A DNA stretch of 60,000 bases from Apostichopus japonicus (lineage: Eukaryota; Echinodermata; Holothuroidea; Aspidochirotida; Stichopodidae), in assembly GCF_037975245.1 (NCBI RefSeq), contig NC_092561.1, forward strand, positions 14,977,001-15,037,000, given 5' to 3'. A program made the position numbers and the translations under genes. Positions within the stretch are counted from its first letter, which is position 1. Every line of letters begins with the position of its first letter. Shown here in pieces: positions 49,669 to 60,000 of the stretch. The notes below the pieces were generated by a model. The model saw only the letters and a program-made list of their open reading frames with translations. It was not told where the DNA came from and ran no database searches.

Positions 49669-50960
49669 TCAGCATGAGACTTTACATACACACTTGCAAT
49701 AGCAGATTTATAGTGTTGTGGAAGTATATAAAGTGAAATACAAGTAACACAAAACACATGAATTCCTCATGAATAGTTTTCTCCAAATTAAAGTCAACTT
49801 TTTAAGTTAACTTAAGTCATCTAAACATGAGAGAGACAGTGGCCCTGGAGCCTTCAAATCGAACGTGGTGTTGAACCCTGAGATAGGGGCCGTCTGTTGT
49901 GTAGAGTAAAACAGGGCTGACAGACTCATACAGACTTTTGCCTACACTGATTTTGTTGTTGTTGTTAATAAGTCACTTTCTGGTTCAAAGAAAATGCAAT
50001 TGATCAACTTGGCCTACAGTAGTGGAAGTGCACTATGTAGGCCTATAGTTATAAAAGATTTAAAAGTTATAAAAGATTTCATAAGATTTTCAAAATTAGT
50101 ATTCTTGCACAGACACCCTTTAAGTTATTAATCCAAAAAGGAGGACATTTTCAAAATTGTGGCACTGATTATACATTATATGAAATAGAATTTTAGACAG
50201 GCTAATAAACTGTAAATCAATATTTTACATATTTATATATTATATTTATCATTATTTATAATGATATTAAAATGATCTAAATTTATACACAAAACAAAGC
50301 TGCTGTGAATTCTTTTAGTTTCATATTACTGTAGGTATCAAACTGCACAGACTTCAGCTTACAGTTAGGCATATCTACATAGTTTCCACAATTCTTCTGC
50401 AGTTATAAATTCAACTCTATCGCCAAAAGTTTTTTCCTCTTTTGCTCTTTAACACTCGCGCATAATTGACAAGATTTTTCTGATTTTCTTTCCTAATTTC
50501 CAGTCATTTTATAGTCCCAACAGAATACTACACCTTATTTTTAAATTATAGTCCTAATTGGATAACTGATCATCCATCAATCTTTCTAACGAATGTAAAC
50601 ACAAGGGATAACTTTCTTGTAAGGAATATTACTGAAGGCCACCAAAATTGCCTCTCACATTTTTAAGTGACCTAAATATATCGTTATAAACCTCTCTCAC
50701 TTGTTTGTAGTGTTTTTGACGAGTTGATCACATGTTTGTTTATTGTCACTCTCAGAGTTGACCAGCTGAGAATCTCGTTTAAGTGTCTGTATCACACATG
50801 ATCCATATATGATTTTAGTCTTGATTGTGTCCAGTAAAAGCCAAATCAATATTCTCTAAGAGATTGCTTGGATGTCAGATCAATTAAAAAGGGATGGCCA
50901 GCTAGAATAATATTCATTACTGGAGACTTGATATACAGTAATGGATATTGCAGGCATCGA

Positions 50961-51535
50961 TTTTGAAATGCTGACAAAAAGTTCACAAAAAAGAAAGAAA
51001 AAAAAGGGGGTCAGTGAATAGAGGCAATATATATTGTTATTGTTTTGAACTGTAGTCTTATATCTACTGAAGATTTACCAGCAAAAAAGTATAATTAACT
51101 TTATTTATTTTATAATATTTTCTTGAAATGCTGATGAAGTTTCAAAAATAAGTGTTCAGTGAATAGAAGCAATATATATTGTAACTATATTTAGCACTGT
51201 AGATTTACAAGCAAAAGTATAATTAACACTATAATTATTACTATTCTTATTTTTTTTCTTTCTTCAAAAATATTTATCTTTTTAAACACATTTTCCTCAA
51301 CCATAAGAATATTTAATATTTATAGGAAAATATTTTGATATGCTGATGTAATTTACACTACCAAAATATTTGAACAGTGAATATAGAAGCTATATATTGT
51401 TACAATGTTGCACTGTAGTCATACATCTAGTGAATATTTACCAGCAATTTAATTGTAATTAACTTTTATTTATTCAATTTCTTTTGAGGGGAAAAATCTG
51501 TATCTTTCTAAAGACATTTTCCCCTACCATAAGAG
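50961..51535. repeat. Threefold diverged tandem duplication
   Basis: Units open with TGAAATGCTGA-type sequence near 50961, 51122 and 51333. They continue with CAGTGAATAGA, AGCAATATATATTGT and a CACTGTAG phrase, then TATAATTAAC. Unit length varies from 161 to about 210. Confidence 0.8.
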
Positions 51536-52545
51536 TGTTATATAAGTTGTCTGTTGATCACTCAACGAATAAAACTCTGAATAACAACTACTAGTGTTCC
51601 ACTAGTCTCAAATAGGCTCAACCTATATAGGTTTAGATTTATAATTTGTGAATATATCTGTATATGGTGATAAATTACTCACTTCTCTCCTGGATTTTAA
51701 ACTGAGATTCCAACCCGTTTGTCATGATCCTTATGCATATCTAGATTTTTCAACTATTTAACGAATAGTTTTTGAATTGTTCTGTTCTCATCTCATTAAA
51801 CATGCATAACGTGTATCATCATAAAACGTTAATTGCCAGAACTGCTTGTTATACTGTGTTACTCTGACTATAGCATGCAACACATCTTTACCTCCTGATT
51901 AATGTCTATCTCCGTCAATATCCCAAGCGAAGACAATTTAATATCCGCATTTAAACATAATTATGGCAGATTAGTTTCATTATTACAAGATTGGTGCTAA
52001 TTATCACTCACAATTTGCTACTTACTGCAGGACAGCTTAAAAGTCCTTCAATAAAATTTGTAACATATTTCAGAAGATACTCCACTGAAGTTTTAGAAAT
52101 TGCAACTAATTTGGTTTTTAAGTGTCTGCCTGCTTTCCTCGCATTTTCTTCATTATTATTATTATGATTATTATTATCATTTTTTTAAAGTTTTTACAAT
52201 TTCTTTGCAGCTATAAAATTTGTTAAGGTTTTAGAGTATTATTACCCTTAGGCTAGATATTTGCATCAATGATTCGTGGTATGCTTTAAAAGATTCATGA
52301 GCAGATGTAGAAAGAACAAACGAGTCTCTCTCTCTCGTCAGATGCTGACTCAGAACTGCTACAGAGAGAAATTTATTGGAATTGGCTTTTAGAGTTATAT
52401 TTAAATCAAATAAGGATTGGATATACATACACTTGTTGTGTGGAAGGCAACATTATTTGAAACCCTAGCTGATACATTAAATATGAGATTATTATTGTAA
52501 TGAGGCTCTCTTTTCCCTGAATTGATGTCCTAATGTGATTTTCTC

Positions 52546-53293
52546 GATACAAGATATCACAAATTAGTAACAGTTAAGCATGTTTAATGATGAGCGAACA
52601 ACAGACAGAAAATCATACTGGTTTTCTCCTTTGAGATGTATATTAACTAATGGACTGTAGTCACTGCACAATAAAAGTACCTGCGTAAAACCAGGCTGCT
52701 GAATCTTGTTGAAAGTGCATGCTGTCTATTTTAGGAAAGACCTGATTATAAAATTGTGTAAATTTCAACATGTGAAAGTGTCTACTTTCTTTTAGTAAGC
52801 ATTCTACTATTGTCAGACAAACATAAAATAACACCAATTATTAGCTTAAGGCCTATACATTATATATCCATGCAATAACATAACAAAAGAGCCTATATAT
52901 GTACTCTTTAAGGAAGTTTAGATACAAGATTTACAAATTAGCGACAGTTATGCATGTTTAATGAAGAGCTAACAACAGAGAAAACAGGTTTCACCTTGAA
53001 TTATCAACTAATCCTGTTTTTTTTCTTTGAGATGTACAGTATATCATCTAATGGACTCTAGTCACGGTTCAATAAAAGTACCTCAGTGCCTAAAACTAGG
53101 CTGCTGAATCTTGTTGAAAGTGCATGCTGTCTATTTTAGGAAGGACCTGAATGAATATTGTGCAACTTTCCAACAGGTGAAAGTGTCTACATTCTTTTAG
53201 TATAAAGCATTCTACTAATGTCAGACAAACATAAAATAACACCAACATTAAAGTTAAGGCCTATACTTTATATCCATGCAATGATAAAAACAA
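52546..53293. repeat. Twofold tandem duplication, 375 bp
   Basis: GATACAAGAT opens both units (52546 and 52921). They share CATGTTTAATGA, GGCTGCTGAATCTTGTTGAA, GTGCATGCTGTCTATTTTAG and TGTCAGACAAACATAAAATA. Confidence 0.9.
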
Positions 53294-54588
53294 AGGCCTG
53301 CAGATGTAATCTGTAAGTAAATAATAGCCTTTTCATGTATAAGGAATTTTATAGCAGTCTTCTTGAAAAGTTGGTTAATATGTGAATATATACAATATGT
53401 AGATAGGGAATCAAATGTTGACACCATGATGCAGGTTTGGTGATTATAGAAGTAAAGAAATTTCACAGAATTTCGTTGTTGGGTTGGATCATTCACTCAA
53501 AGCCTAACTGTGAATATGCTCACACATAGGCTCTGTACAGATGCATGTACAATCGCAGGGAGTTGGGACAGTTATTCAATGGACTGTTCCATTTAATCAC
53601 ATGCAACAACAACTCTGAAATTTAAGCTGCCAGTCGCAGATTTCTACATAATGTTATCAGATATATAATATATGGTCCATTGCCTGTTTACTTAAATTAA
53701 AGATTGTGCTTGAAAGAAAAATTATTGAAGTTGATCAAAAGGGCTTCAAAAAGTACTTTTAAATTTCTTTTCTTATTCGATGCAAAATGAAACTGATAAC
53801 TGTTGAAAAAAAAATATATATATCTTCAGAATAAAAATCTGTAGACAAAATTTCAATTATGGGGAAGATCAGAGAAATTTGACACAAAACTGCCTCCAAA
53901 ACTAATTGCTTATTCTCAGCACTGCCTTGTGTTCGTCTTCTCCAATTTCATCATTCAAATTTGGAGAAAGATCATTTTTTTTTCATTTGTATTTCCTCAT
54001 TCCTTTAATTTCACTATATTTTGTAAGCTTCTATGATGTGTCTTTTGATGACACTTCAGATCTGAAATTCAACTCGATGTCGAGCATAAATTACTTTTCC
54101 AAAATCATTGAGGGGAGGTGGATCGGGCCGGGCCAGAAGGAGGTCACCGGTCACCGGGGTTTTCATAAATTGAAAATAGACTTGCGCTCCCTTCACCCCC
54201 TTAACAGGTAGCACAGTTACAAAACAAATATAGTTACTGTATAGTGATGTCACCATTATCCCGACCTTCAGATGAAGTCACTCGTTACCAAACTCAATTA
54301 GCGAAATTTTAGAAGTTTCTTACAGTATTTATCAATTTTAGAAGCTTCTTAAGCTTCACACAGATACATATCGAGGCATCTTTAAGAGCTGCAGCTACCT
54401 AGAGCTGTTATTCAGGCAAGATTGATATGGAACATGTATGCATGTTAATATAAACAGCCCCTTAGTTGTCTTCTTATCATCAGCCCAGTGAATATTAAAT
54501 ATTAAATGATTTCATATTTTGAGGAATTAATCAACGATATTGTGAGCGGATATTTGAGTTTGTCTTCGTCTTCTTTCCCACATCTCAG

Positions 54589-54688
54589 GTTTGAACAGCC
54601 AAAGAGGAGGATGACATCAGAGGCAGTTCAGCCTGATCTCTTCACCAACAGCTCATCCATGAGCAGCTTGGGAGAATCTCTGGGATTG
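54589..54688 (+). CDS. Linker exon 4 of the synaptotagmin-7-like gene
   Basis: The acceptor is CCACATCTCAG and the donor is GTAAGT. The exon is 100 nt, enters in phase 2 and leaves in phase 0. It reads S-FEQPKRRMTSEAVQPDLF, then TNSSSMSSLGESLGL. The serine-rich SSxSxLxxSL pattern after a basic RR is loosely similar to the stretch just before C2A in synaptotagmin-7. Because the phase changes here, this exon is probably constitutive and leads to a C2A exon beyond the window. No downstream exon could be recognised between 54689 and 60000. Confidence 0.7.
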
Positions 54689-56922
54689 GTAAGTTCTTAG
54701 TTAATATGTGACCCATTCTGTCAAAATCAAGATCATGTTGAAAAGAGTGTATCATTTTCTGAGTAAAGTAACATAGCAGATTAAAATATGATATCAAGAT
54801 CAATACGTGCTGGATAATTATATACCACACTGGCAGTTAGATGTTGTTTGTAATAAAAAATCAAATGAGGTTTAATGCTCATATTGTTGAAGGAAACTGT
54901 TTGAAATGTATGTTATCAATTACATTAGGATTTTGTGTGAGCTTATGATCATCCTGTGATGTTTATTTCCAGCAGTTACTGAAAATTCACAGACGATTAT
55001 GAATATTAACAACAAAAAGGTGAAAATCTACCCCCAGTGATCAACTGTGCACTTCCTCAGCTTTTTTGGGCAATACTGAGCATATTTTATGGCTCAATCT
55101 TGCCGATTTTGTATGCCCAAGGAGTGGAAACAGGGTGACTGTGGGGGCAAGGGACCAATTGTTGTGAGATGGAAATTGCTGTACCCAAAGTGGTCCTGTG
55201 CTTTTAACATATGATATAAATCAGGGGTGCAACAGCCCTCTGTGCTATTGGGGATACAAAAAGGAGATGGGTGGGGTGGCCAGGGGGGGGAAGGGTGAAT
55301 GGTTCCAATGACACCTGCACTGCCCCGTTTATGCACCATTAATCTTTGGGATATATGTATAGTCTCTGAAGTGAATGAATTAACACTACAGAATCTTCTA
55401 TGTGTTTCTGTAGTTTACACATGTATTGTACTACACATATTGACAGAGACTTTATAATATTTACCCAATAATGATGACATAATTTATTGATAGAAAACAT
55501 CCCAAGATATTTAAGTGCTTCATTTTTTGGTCAAGCGAAAAGATATATTGTGAACAATTTAGCACTATTATGAAAGCGCCTTCAAAGTGCCGTCCACGGA
55601 GCACTAGGTTTAATGGAAATTGTTGTTTATTCACAATCATGATAAACTGATACTTACACATCTGTCAACTTAAAGTCTGCCGGTAGCTTTCAGCACTCGT
55701 AATTAGTCTATCGTTCTTGATGAATAAATTACGGTGAAGAAAAGTCCACCATCTCAATCTCCTGGTATGTACCAGATTTCTAATATTTGTTGGTTGGGGG
55801 GGGGGAGGGGGATAAGGGGTAAATTTAGACCTTTCCATACTAATGTAGGGATAAAAATTGGCAAAATCATTTTGATGACCTGGTTATGAATACTCTCATA
55901 ACCAATCTCAACAATTGTCACATGTGATGGTCATTTCTGATGGTCATTTCTGAAGGTCAAAACAACTACTACAATCCAGATGGTTTTGATAGCTTTTCCA
56001 TCTGTGAAGTTTTTTATTTGAGGCTTTTAATCTGGTAGTCAGTTTGAGAGTTGGCAGTCAGAATTGCTATTTAAGTTGACTTGATAAATCAATCAATGGT
56101 GCAAAGCCCACTCACTGCACACTATACGACTGATCACAACTAGACGCAACTAACTGACCTTAGATGGAACTTAATGGTGTGTGTGTTTAAGACTACGACC
56201 GACAGCAAGATTTGGACAGTCGTGAGTCGCCAGATTTCATCTAAGAACCCTTAATTAATCAAAAATTTCTGAGGACACCCCCTGTCCTTAGACCCCTCCC
56301 ATAGGAAGGCATTCACAAATAAACATTGTGTCCCCCCTAATTAAGTTCTGTGCCCCTAAGATTAAAATGTCTGGCAACGCCACTGTCTTTGGAATCCCAC
56401 AAAGCAAGGAATTAATATACTGTAGTCAATGTTACTTGTAATGAATGCATGAACAAGCTGTTCTACAGACTTATATATTCAGAGAAACACGGTTTTTACC
56501 TAGTATGTTACGCACGTGTGATAATATGCAGACTTGCACTTACAGAGTTGACAAAGTACCCCATAGAGAGGGTGGGTGCAAGCTGCACCCCCAAGGTTCC
56601 TCGTAGACGTAACAAAAGGGAATGTCTCTTTATCTCCCATTTTTATTGGAGATATAATTTAGGGAAGCTTTGTATATTTAGATGCATCAACATGATGATG
56701 GTTTTGTCATCATTTAGTTTCTCTTTATTGACTGCCATCCATTCCCTGATATCACAAGAGCACTCTCAACACAAGTGACATCATTTTCTGTGTCTGAACA
56801 AATAAAACTAGTTATTAAAAATTTGCGTATCATTGGCATCTTAATGCATACTTATACCATGTGTCCTAATTATTTCACCTAAAACAATATTATTTATACA
56901 TATTAAAGATGGTCGGTCCTTG

Positions 56923-57162
56923 GACCGATCCTTGGGGCACACCATAACATAGAGGACCGTATGAGAAGGACTGATCCCTTTTAATGTCGTATGTGGGCCC
57001 ATACTGGTCTTATGCTCGAGTCTCCTACTGGCCAAGTGCCTAGGACCGACCCTTTGGGTACACCATAACATAGAGAACCGTATGAGTCAGACTGATAACT
57101 TTGAATGTGGTTTTTGGGCCCATACTGGTCTTAAGCTTGAGTCCCCTACCGGCCAAGTGCCA
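56923..57162. repeat. Twofold tandem duplication, 120 bp
   Basis: ACACCATAACATAGAG occurs about 120 bases apart in two units, each followed by ACCGTATGAG, GGGCCCATACTGGTCTTA and CTACYGGCCAAGTGCC. Confidence 0.85.
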
Positions 57163-58550
57163 GCACAGTGCTCAATCTGGAGCAAGGTTTTGGTTCATTC
57201 TCAGTGGCCATTGCTTCATCGACCTTCCTCTCTAGATGGAGACCCTACCATTTTGTGCATTGTTACCCTCTTACTTAATTAGCTGACTTCCCTGTTTCCT
57301 AAACCTTTTGACAGTTAAATTTGGAAAATAACAACAGTTAAATAAATCAACAACATTTGGGAAAGTTGGATTTTAACAGAGTATTAGAGATTCTAGTGTT
57401 TTTTTTTTTTTGGGGGGGGGGGGGATCCAATCTACGCAAATTGTCATCTTTGAGAAATTAGAGCAAAATGTGGTGACATGATAGTAACATCATTATATCT
57501 TCAATATTAAATCAATTTCTAGATGTACGTATTTGCTGAAACAACAAACCATGTTTGCTCACTGCGGCATCCTTACATTCGTGATATACCATATATGTAC
57601 GTAGTGTAAAAACAAACCGAGAAACGAACGAACGACCGGGAAAGTAAAATCTACAATTGACGTACAGGTACTAACAAGATCTGCAACGTCGTCGGTAAAC
57701 ACAACAATCTTCTGAGATTACAATAACAGAGGGTTAATTCTCAGTCATGTTTTGATGTCTCAGTTTGCCTGGTACTGTAGTAGCATGTCAATCAAATTAG
57801 TGCTGCCGTGTGTATGGTTTGATACACAGTGTATATATTACTGTACCGATGCATGACTGCGGCCTCTAATTCTAAGGAACACCCCATCGTAATGGAGGAC
57901 GTCTCTTCTCAGTGCACTTGCCACAGAGTGTATATGTATACTGTACACTCTAGCTGCACCGACCAATGCACACATGTATCATTTATTGCAACACGTATAG
58001 TCACGTGCCCCCTCATGCGTGACGGGCGGTCTCGGGAGTTATTCCACATCATCAATCTTGAAAAACGTAATCTAACAGAATCCCATAAATTCATTATGAA
58101 CTTGAAAATTTGTCGCTGTTGACTGCACCACAGGCTGGCCTAGGCAATATTTTCTTAATCTCAACATTTTCGGGGTTTTGTTTCAGTTCTGTGTGTGTAT
58201 AATCTTCAGATTTGAACATGTTCCATGTTGGATAAACAAAGCCAGGAGTTGTTTCTTTGTTGTCGTTGTTCACTGTGGATGAGTTGAGTAAATGTTAAAA
58301 GTGCATGTAAACCATAGTGTTTACTTGAAAGATACAGCATTACAATTGCTCTTGAACCCAAGTACAAAAAAGGTTAATCGCATTTTGCCATCGTAGAATT
58401 TTTGCACCTACCCAGCTCCAAACATATTAAGAGTAAATCGAGCCCCTTTGTACAATTTTATCACTGGTCTGAAGTTTGAAGTCTCCCTCATGTTATTAAG
58501 TATATTATGAAAACATTAATACTTTATTCTGTGTACCCCTTAACACCGGT

Positions 58551-58633
58551 GCTGTGACCGAGTGGATAAAGACAGTGGCATATGAAGAATATCCAGCTAG
58601 GTCATACAGTAGAAAGGTGGGGGCTTCATCCTT
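58551..58633 (+). mobile_element. tRNA-like sequence of the long-variable-arm type, probably a SINE
   Basis: GTGACCGAGTGGATAAAG at 58554-58571 looks like the A-box region of serine or leucine tRNAs. A poor B-box (GGGGCTTCATCC) lies near 58619. The body has no convincing acceptor stem. Best read as a diverged SINE or tRNA pseudogene. Confidence 0.4.
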
Positions 58634-58689
58634 TAGCACTCAACGTTTTCCCCTCTGAAAATGTCTTCTAAATTGGAATGATTCCAACT

Positions 58690-58810
58690 TTTGAGTTAAA
58701 CTGTCCAACTGGAAGCCACCCGACATGAAATTTTTAATCCATTAGCCCCTGCAGGCTTCTCCCACATTTTGTGGTCGCCTGAGCGAAGTAAAAATGACTG
58801 CCTCATTACT
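58690..58810 (-). repeat. Dispersed repeat, copy B
   Basis: On the minus strand it reads CAGGCGACCACAAAATGTGG, GAAGCCTGCAGGGGCT, AATGGATTAAAAATTTC, matching 43820-43960. It is bordered by an AT-rich run at the same relative end. Confidence 0.6.
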
Positions 58811-59877
58811 ATAATTAATATTAATATTGTTTTAAACCAGGTCCCTGGTGCTTTACTCTCCAGTGCCCTCCCACCTTGTCTGGCTTGCCTATCCATACCC
58901 CTTTCCACTATATTTGTTGGAATAGGAGCCACAGGTGACTGACCTAGGCATTCAAAATAGTCTAAAAATACTTCCAAGATAGCAGAATATCAAGATGGGA
59001 TTTATCATACATACATCTACAACTTGAAACTTGTGTTAATTAACAGACATTTTCATTAAGCCATGTATGAACATAGAATCTCGTTAGAAAGCACAGTGCC
59101 ATATAAATATGAAACCAAAGCACTACGGTCTCATGCTGTAGTTCATTATTGTCACATCCATGAAATTTTACAATCAACCATGGATGCATCTTCCGTTCAT
59201 TTTTTAATAAGGATAATTTTTATGCCGAAGTCAGCATTTTAGCTATAATGATAATATAGATAGAGTGATATGTCATGCATAATTAGTCCTCACATGATCA
59301 TGCATTGCCATCTCATTAAAAGTTTCAAGAACTAGACTCTGGTAATTGGTCTTAACCAAACACTGCACTATACAGTATTATAGACTATTCTAGATTGATG
59401 ACAGATGATCTCTTCAGAGACGTTCAAATTGACTTTAAAGGGACTATAGTTTTCAAATGATGGTATTTACAAAGATTTTAAATAACTGAAGATCAAAATT
59501 TTAAAAAAAAAAAAATTTAAAATTAAAAAATAAAGAATTATTACAGATAAGAACATGTGAGCGCCATAATTATTGTTGTACTGTAAAACCACAGGGTTCC
59601 AGTAAATTGCAATTAAATTACCTTGGAATGATATTTGGTTAGTAATAAAGCCTTGAGAATGGTACTTTTGGAGAGAAGAGGAACTGGGTGCTGACCCTGA
59701 AGTATATAAGGGAGGAAGTGGGAGGCAGCACGTACAGTAGATGTTATCAACTTTTGTAAGCTAGGTTGTTTTGAGTGCGTGCGTAGCACAGAGACAGGTG
59801 AGTATCTTTCTTTGTAAATGCCAAAACCGGTAAGTTTGGGGGATATCTCAATGAATGTTAACAACTTGTAATCTAAT

Positions 59878-59955
59878 GTGTAAAAAGTAAGTTGGCCTGA
59901 CGTTTCGATCCTAGCAGGATCTGCTTCGGAGGTTAAATGACAAGTTACAGAGACT
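59878..59955 (+). repeat. Single arm of the foldback repeat family
   Basis: This stretch starts GTGTAAAAAGTAAGTTGGCC and includes GACGTTTCGATCCTAGCAGG and TTAAATGACAAGTTAC, matching the left arm at 5574-5653. The inverse arm is not seen before the window ends. Confidence 0.7.
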
Positions 59956-60000
59956 ACGATGAACAAAAAAAAAATATGTAATTCAAATGTGACCCATACT

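Larger units (their letters stand above)
44948..54588 (+). other. Intron between linker exons 3 and 4 (9.6 kb)
   Basis: This is a GT-AG intron. It contains faint 42-44-bp degenerate repeats (about 45990-46190), diverged repeats containing GTGTCTCA near 46900-47090, a (TCTG)-type microsatellite (49593-49668), a threefold duplication (50961-51535) and a twofold duplication (52546-53293). A weak candidate exon lies at 54077-54207. The open frame at 47913-48146 matches nothing I know. The remainder is plain AT-rich sequence. Confidence 0.5.
54689..60000 (+). other. Start of the next intron, truncated by the window edge
   Basis: It begins at GTAAGT after linker exon 4. Contents are G-rich runs (55270-55300, 55797-55815, a T-tract joined to a G-tract at 57400-57424), a 120-bp tandem duplication (56923-57162), a CpG-richer patch (57600-58110), a tRNA-like sequence (58551-58633), a dispersed repeat on the minus strand (about 58690-58810), a poly-A run (59502-59515) and a foldback-type repeat arm (59878-59955). 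No C2-domain exon is visible. Confidence 0.5.

Noticed and set aside
56573-56589. Small hairpin GGGTGCA-AGC-TGCACCC
   Set aside because: A 7-bp stem in isolation is too common to call a regulatory structure.
1-60000. CRISPR arrays, rRNA genes, bacterial operons
   Set aside because: The direct repeats are tandem minisatellites without unique spacers; no rRNA-like sequence, ribosome-binding sites or dense ORFs are present.

Overview
The window looks like nuclear DNA from a metazoan, most likely a marine invertebrate deuterostome such as an echinoderm. The evidence is AT-rich sequence with low CpG outside a few islands, GT-AG introns of about 10 kb, tRNA-derived and LINE-derived fragments, hAT-type MITEs, a TTAA-flanked transposon with a THAP domain, and many mini- and microsatellites. 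There is no bacterial gene organisation. The species assignment is an inference from repeat flavour and is weak. Most open reading frames longer than 60 codons are chance or repeat-derived.

One plus-strand gene runs through the right part. I read four coding exons: 24239-24458, 34991-35107, 44819-44947 and 54589-54688. Their splice sites and phases (1-2, 2-2, 2-2, 2-0) join into one uninterrupted frame. The first exon carries a single transmembrane segment followed by a Cys-containing, basic juxtamembrane stretch. The next three give a Ser/Thr/Pro-rich, charged linker. The architecture and the LCGxC...GK-basic motif resemble the membrane anchor and alternatively spliced linker of synaptotagmin-7. 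The C2 domains would lie beyond position 60000, so this identification is a hypothesis. The exon upstream of 24239 was not found. A CpG-rich island at about 40.78-40.94 kb precedes a start codon at 40936 and a 125-nt open segment ending in a consensus donor in the same phase (2). It therefore looks like an alternative promoter and first exon that would replace the membrane anchor with a short Cys-rich N-terminus.

The left part (1-24 kb) holds no recognisable host exon. It is a mosaic of repeats: short local tandem duplications (1.64, 10.28, 16.2 and 17.06 kb), a 30-bp minisatellite (4.7 kb), a foldback repeat (5.6 kb), a MITE family in which one copy has expanded into a roughly 92-bp satellite (7.2-8.3 kb), two hAT-type MITEs (9.3 and 13.1 kb), two retroposon 3-prime ends, a CpG-rich insertion between identical 37-bp direct repeats (14.7-16.1 kb), a 3.2-kb decayed THAP transposon flanked by TTAA (17.8-21.0 kb), an 18-bp minisatellite and a G-rich minisatellite with higher-order structure (22.3-22.8 kb).

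The introns contain a LINE C-terminal fragment (26.3 kb), a 34-bp perfect palindrome (27.0 kb), a third hAT MITE (27.65 kb), a 38-bp minisatellite (30.95 kb), a palindrome-headed dispersed repeat carrying a DR1 motif (37.3 kb), further local duplications (38.6, 50.96, 52.5 and 56.9 kb), TA-rich tracts, a dispersed repeat pair at 43.8 and 58.7 kb, and a tRNA-like sequence at 58.55 kb. The strongest candidate for something new is the alternative Cys-rich first exon, followed by the TTAA/THAP element, the satellite-expanding MITE and the 37-bp-flanked insertion.
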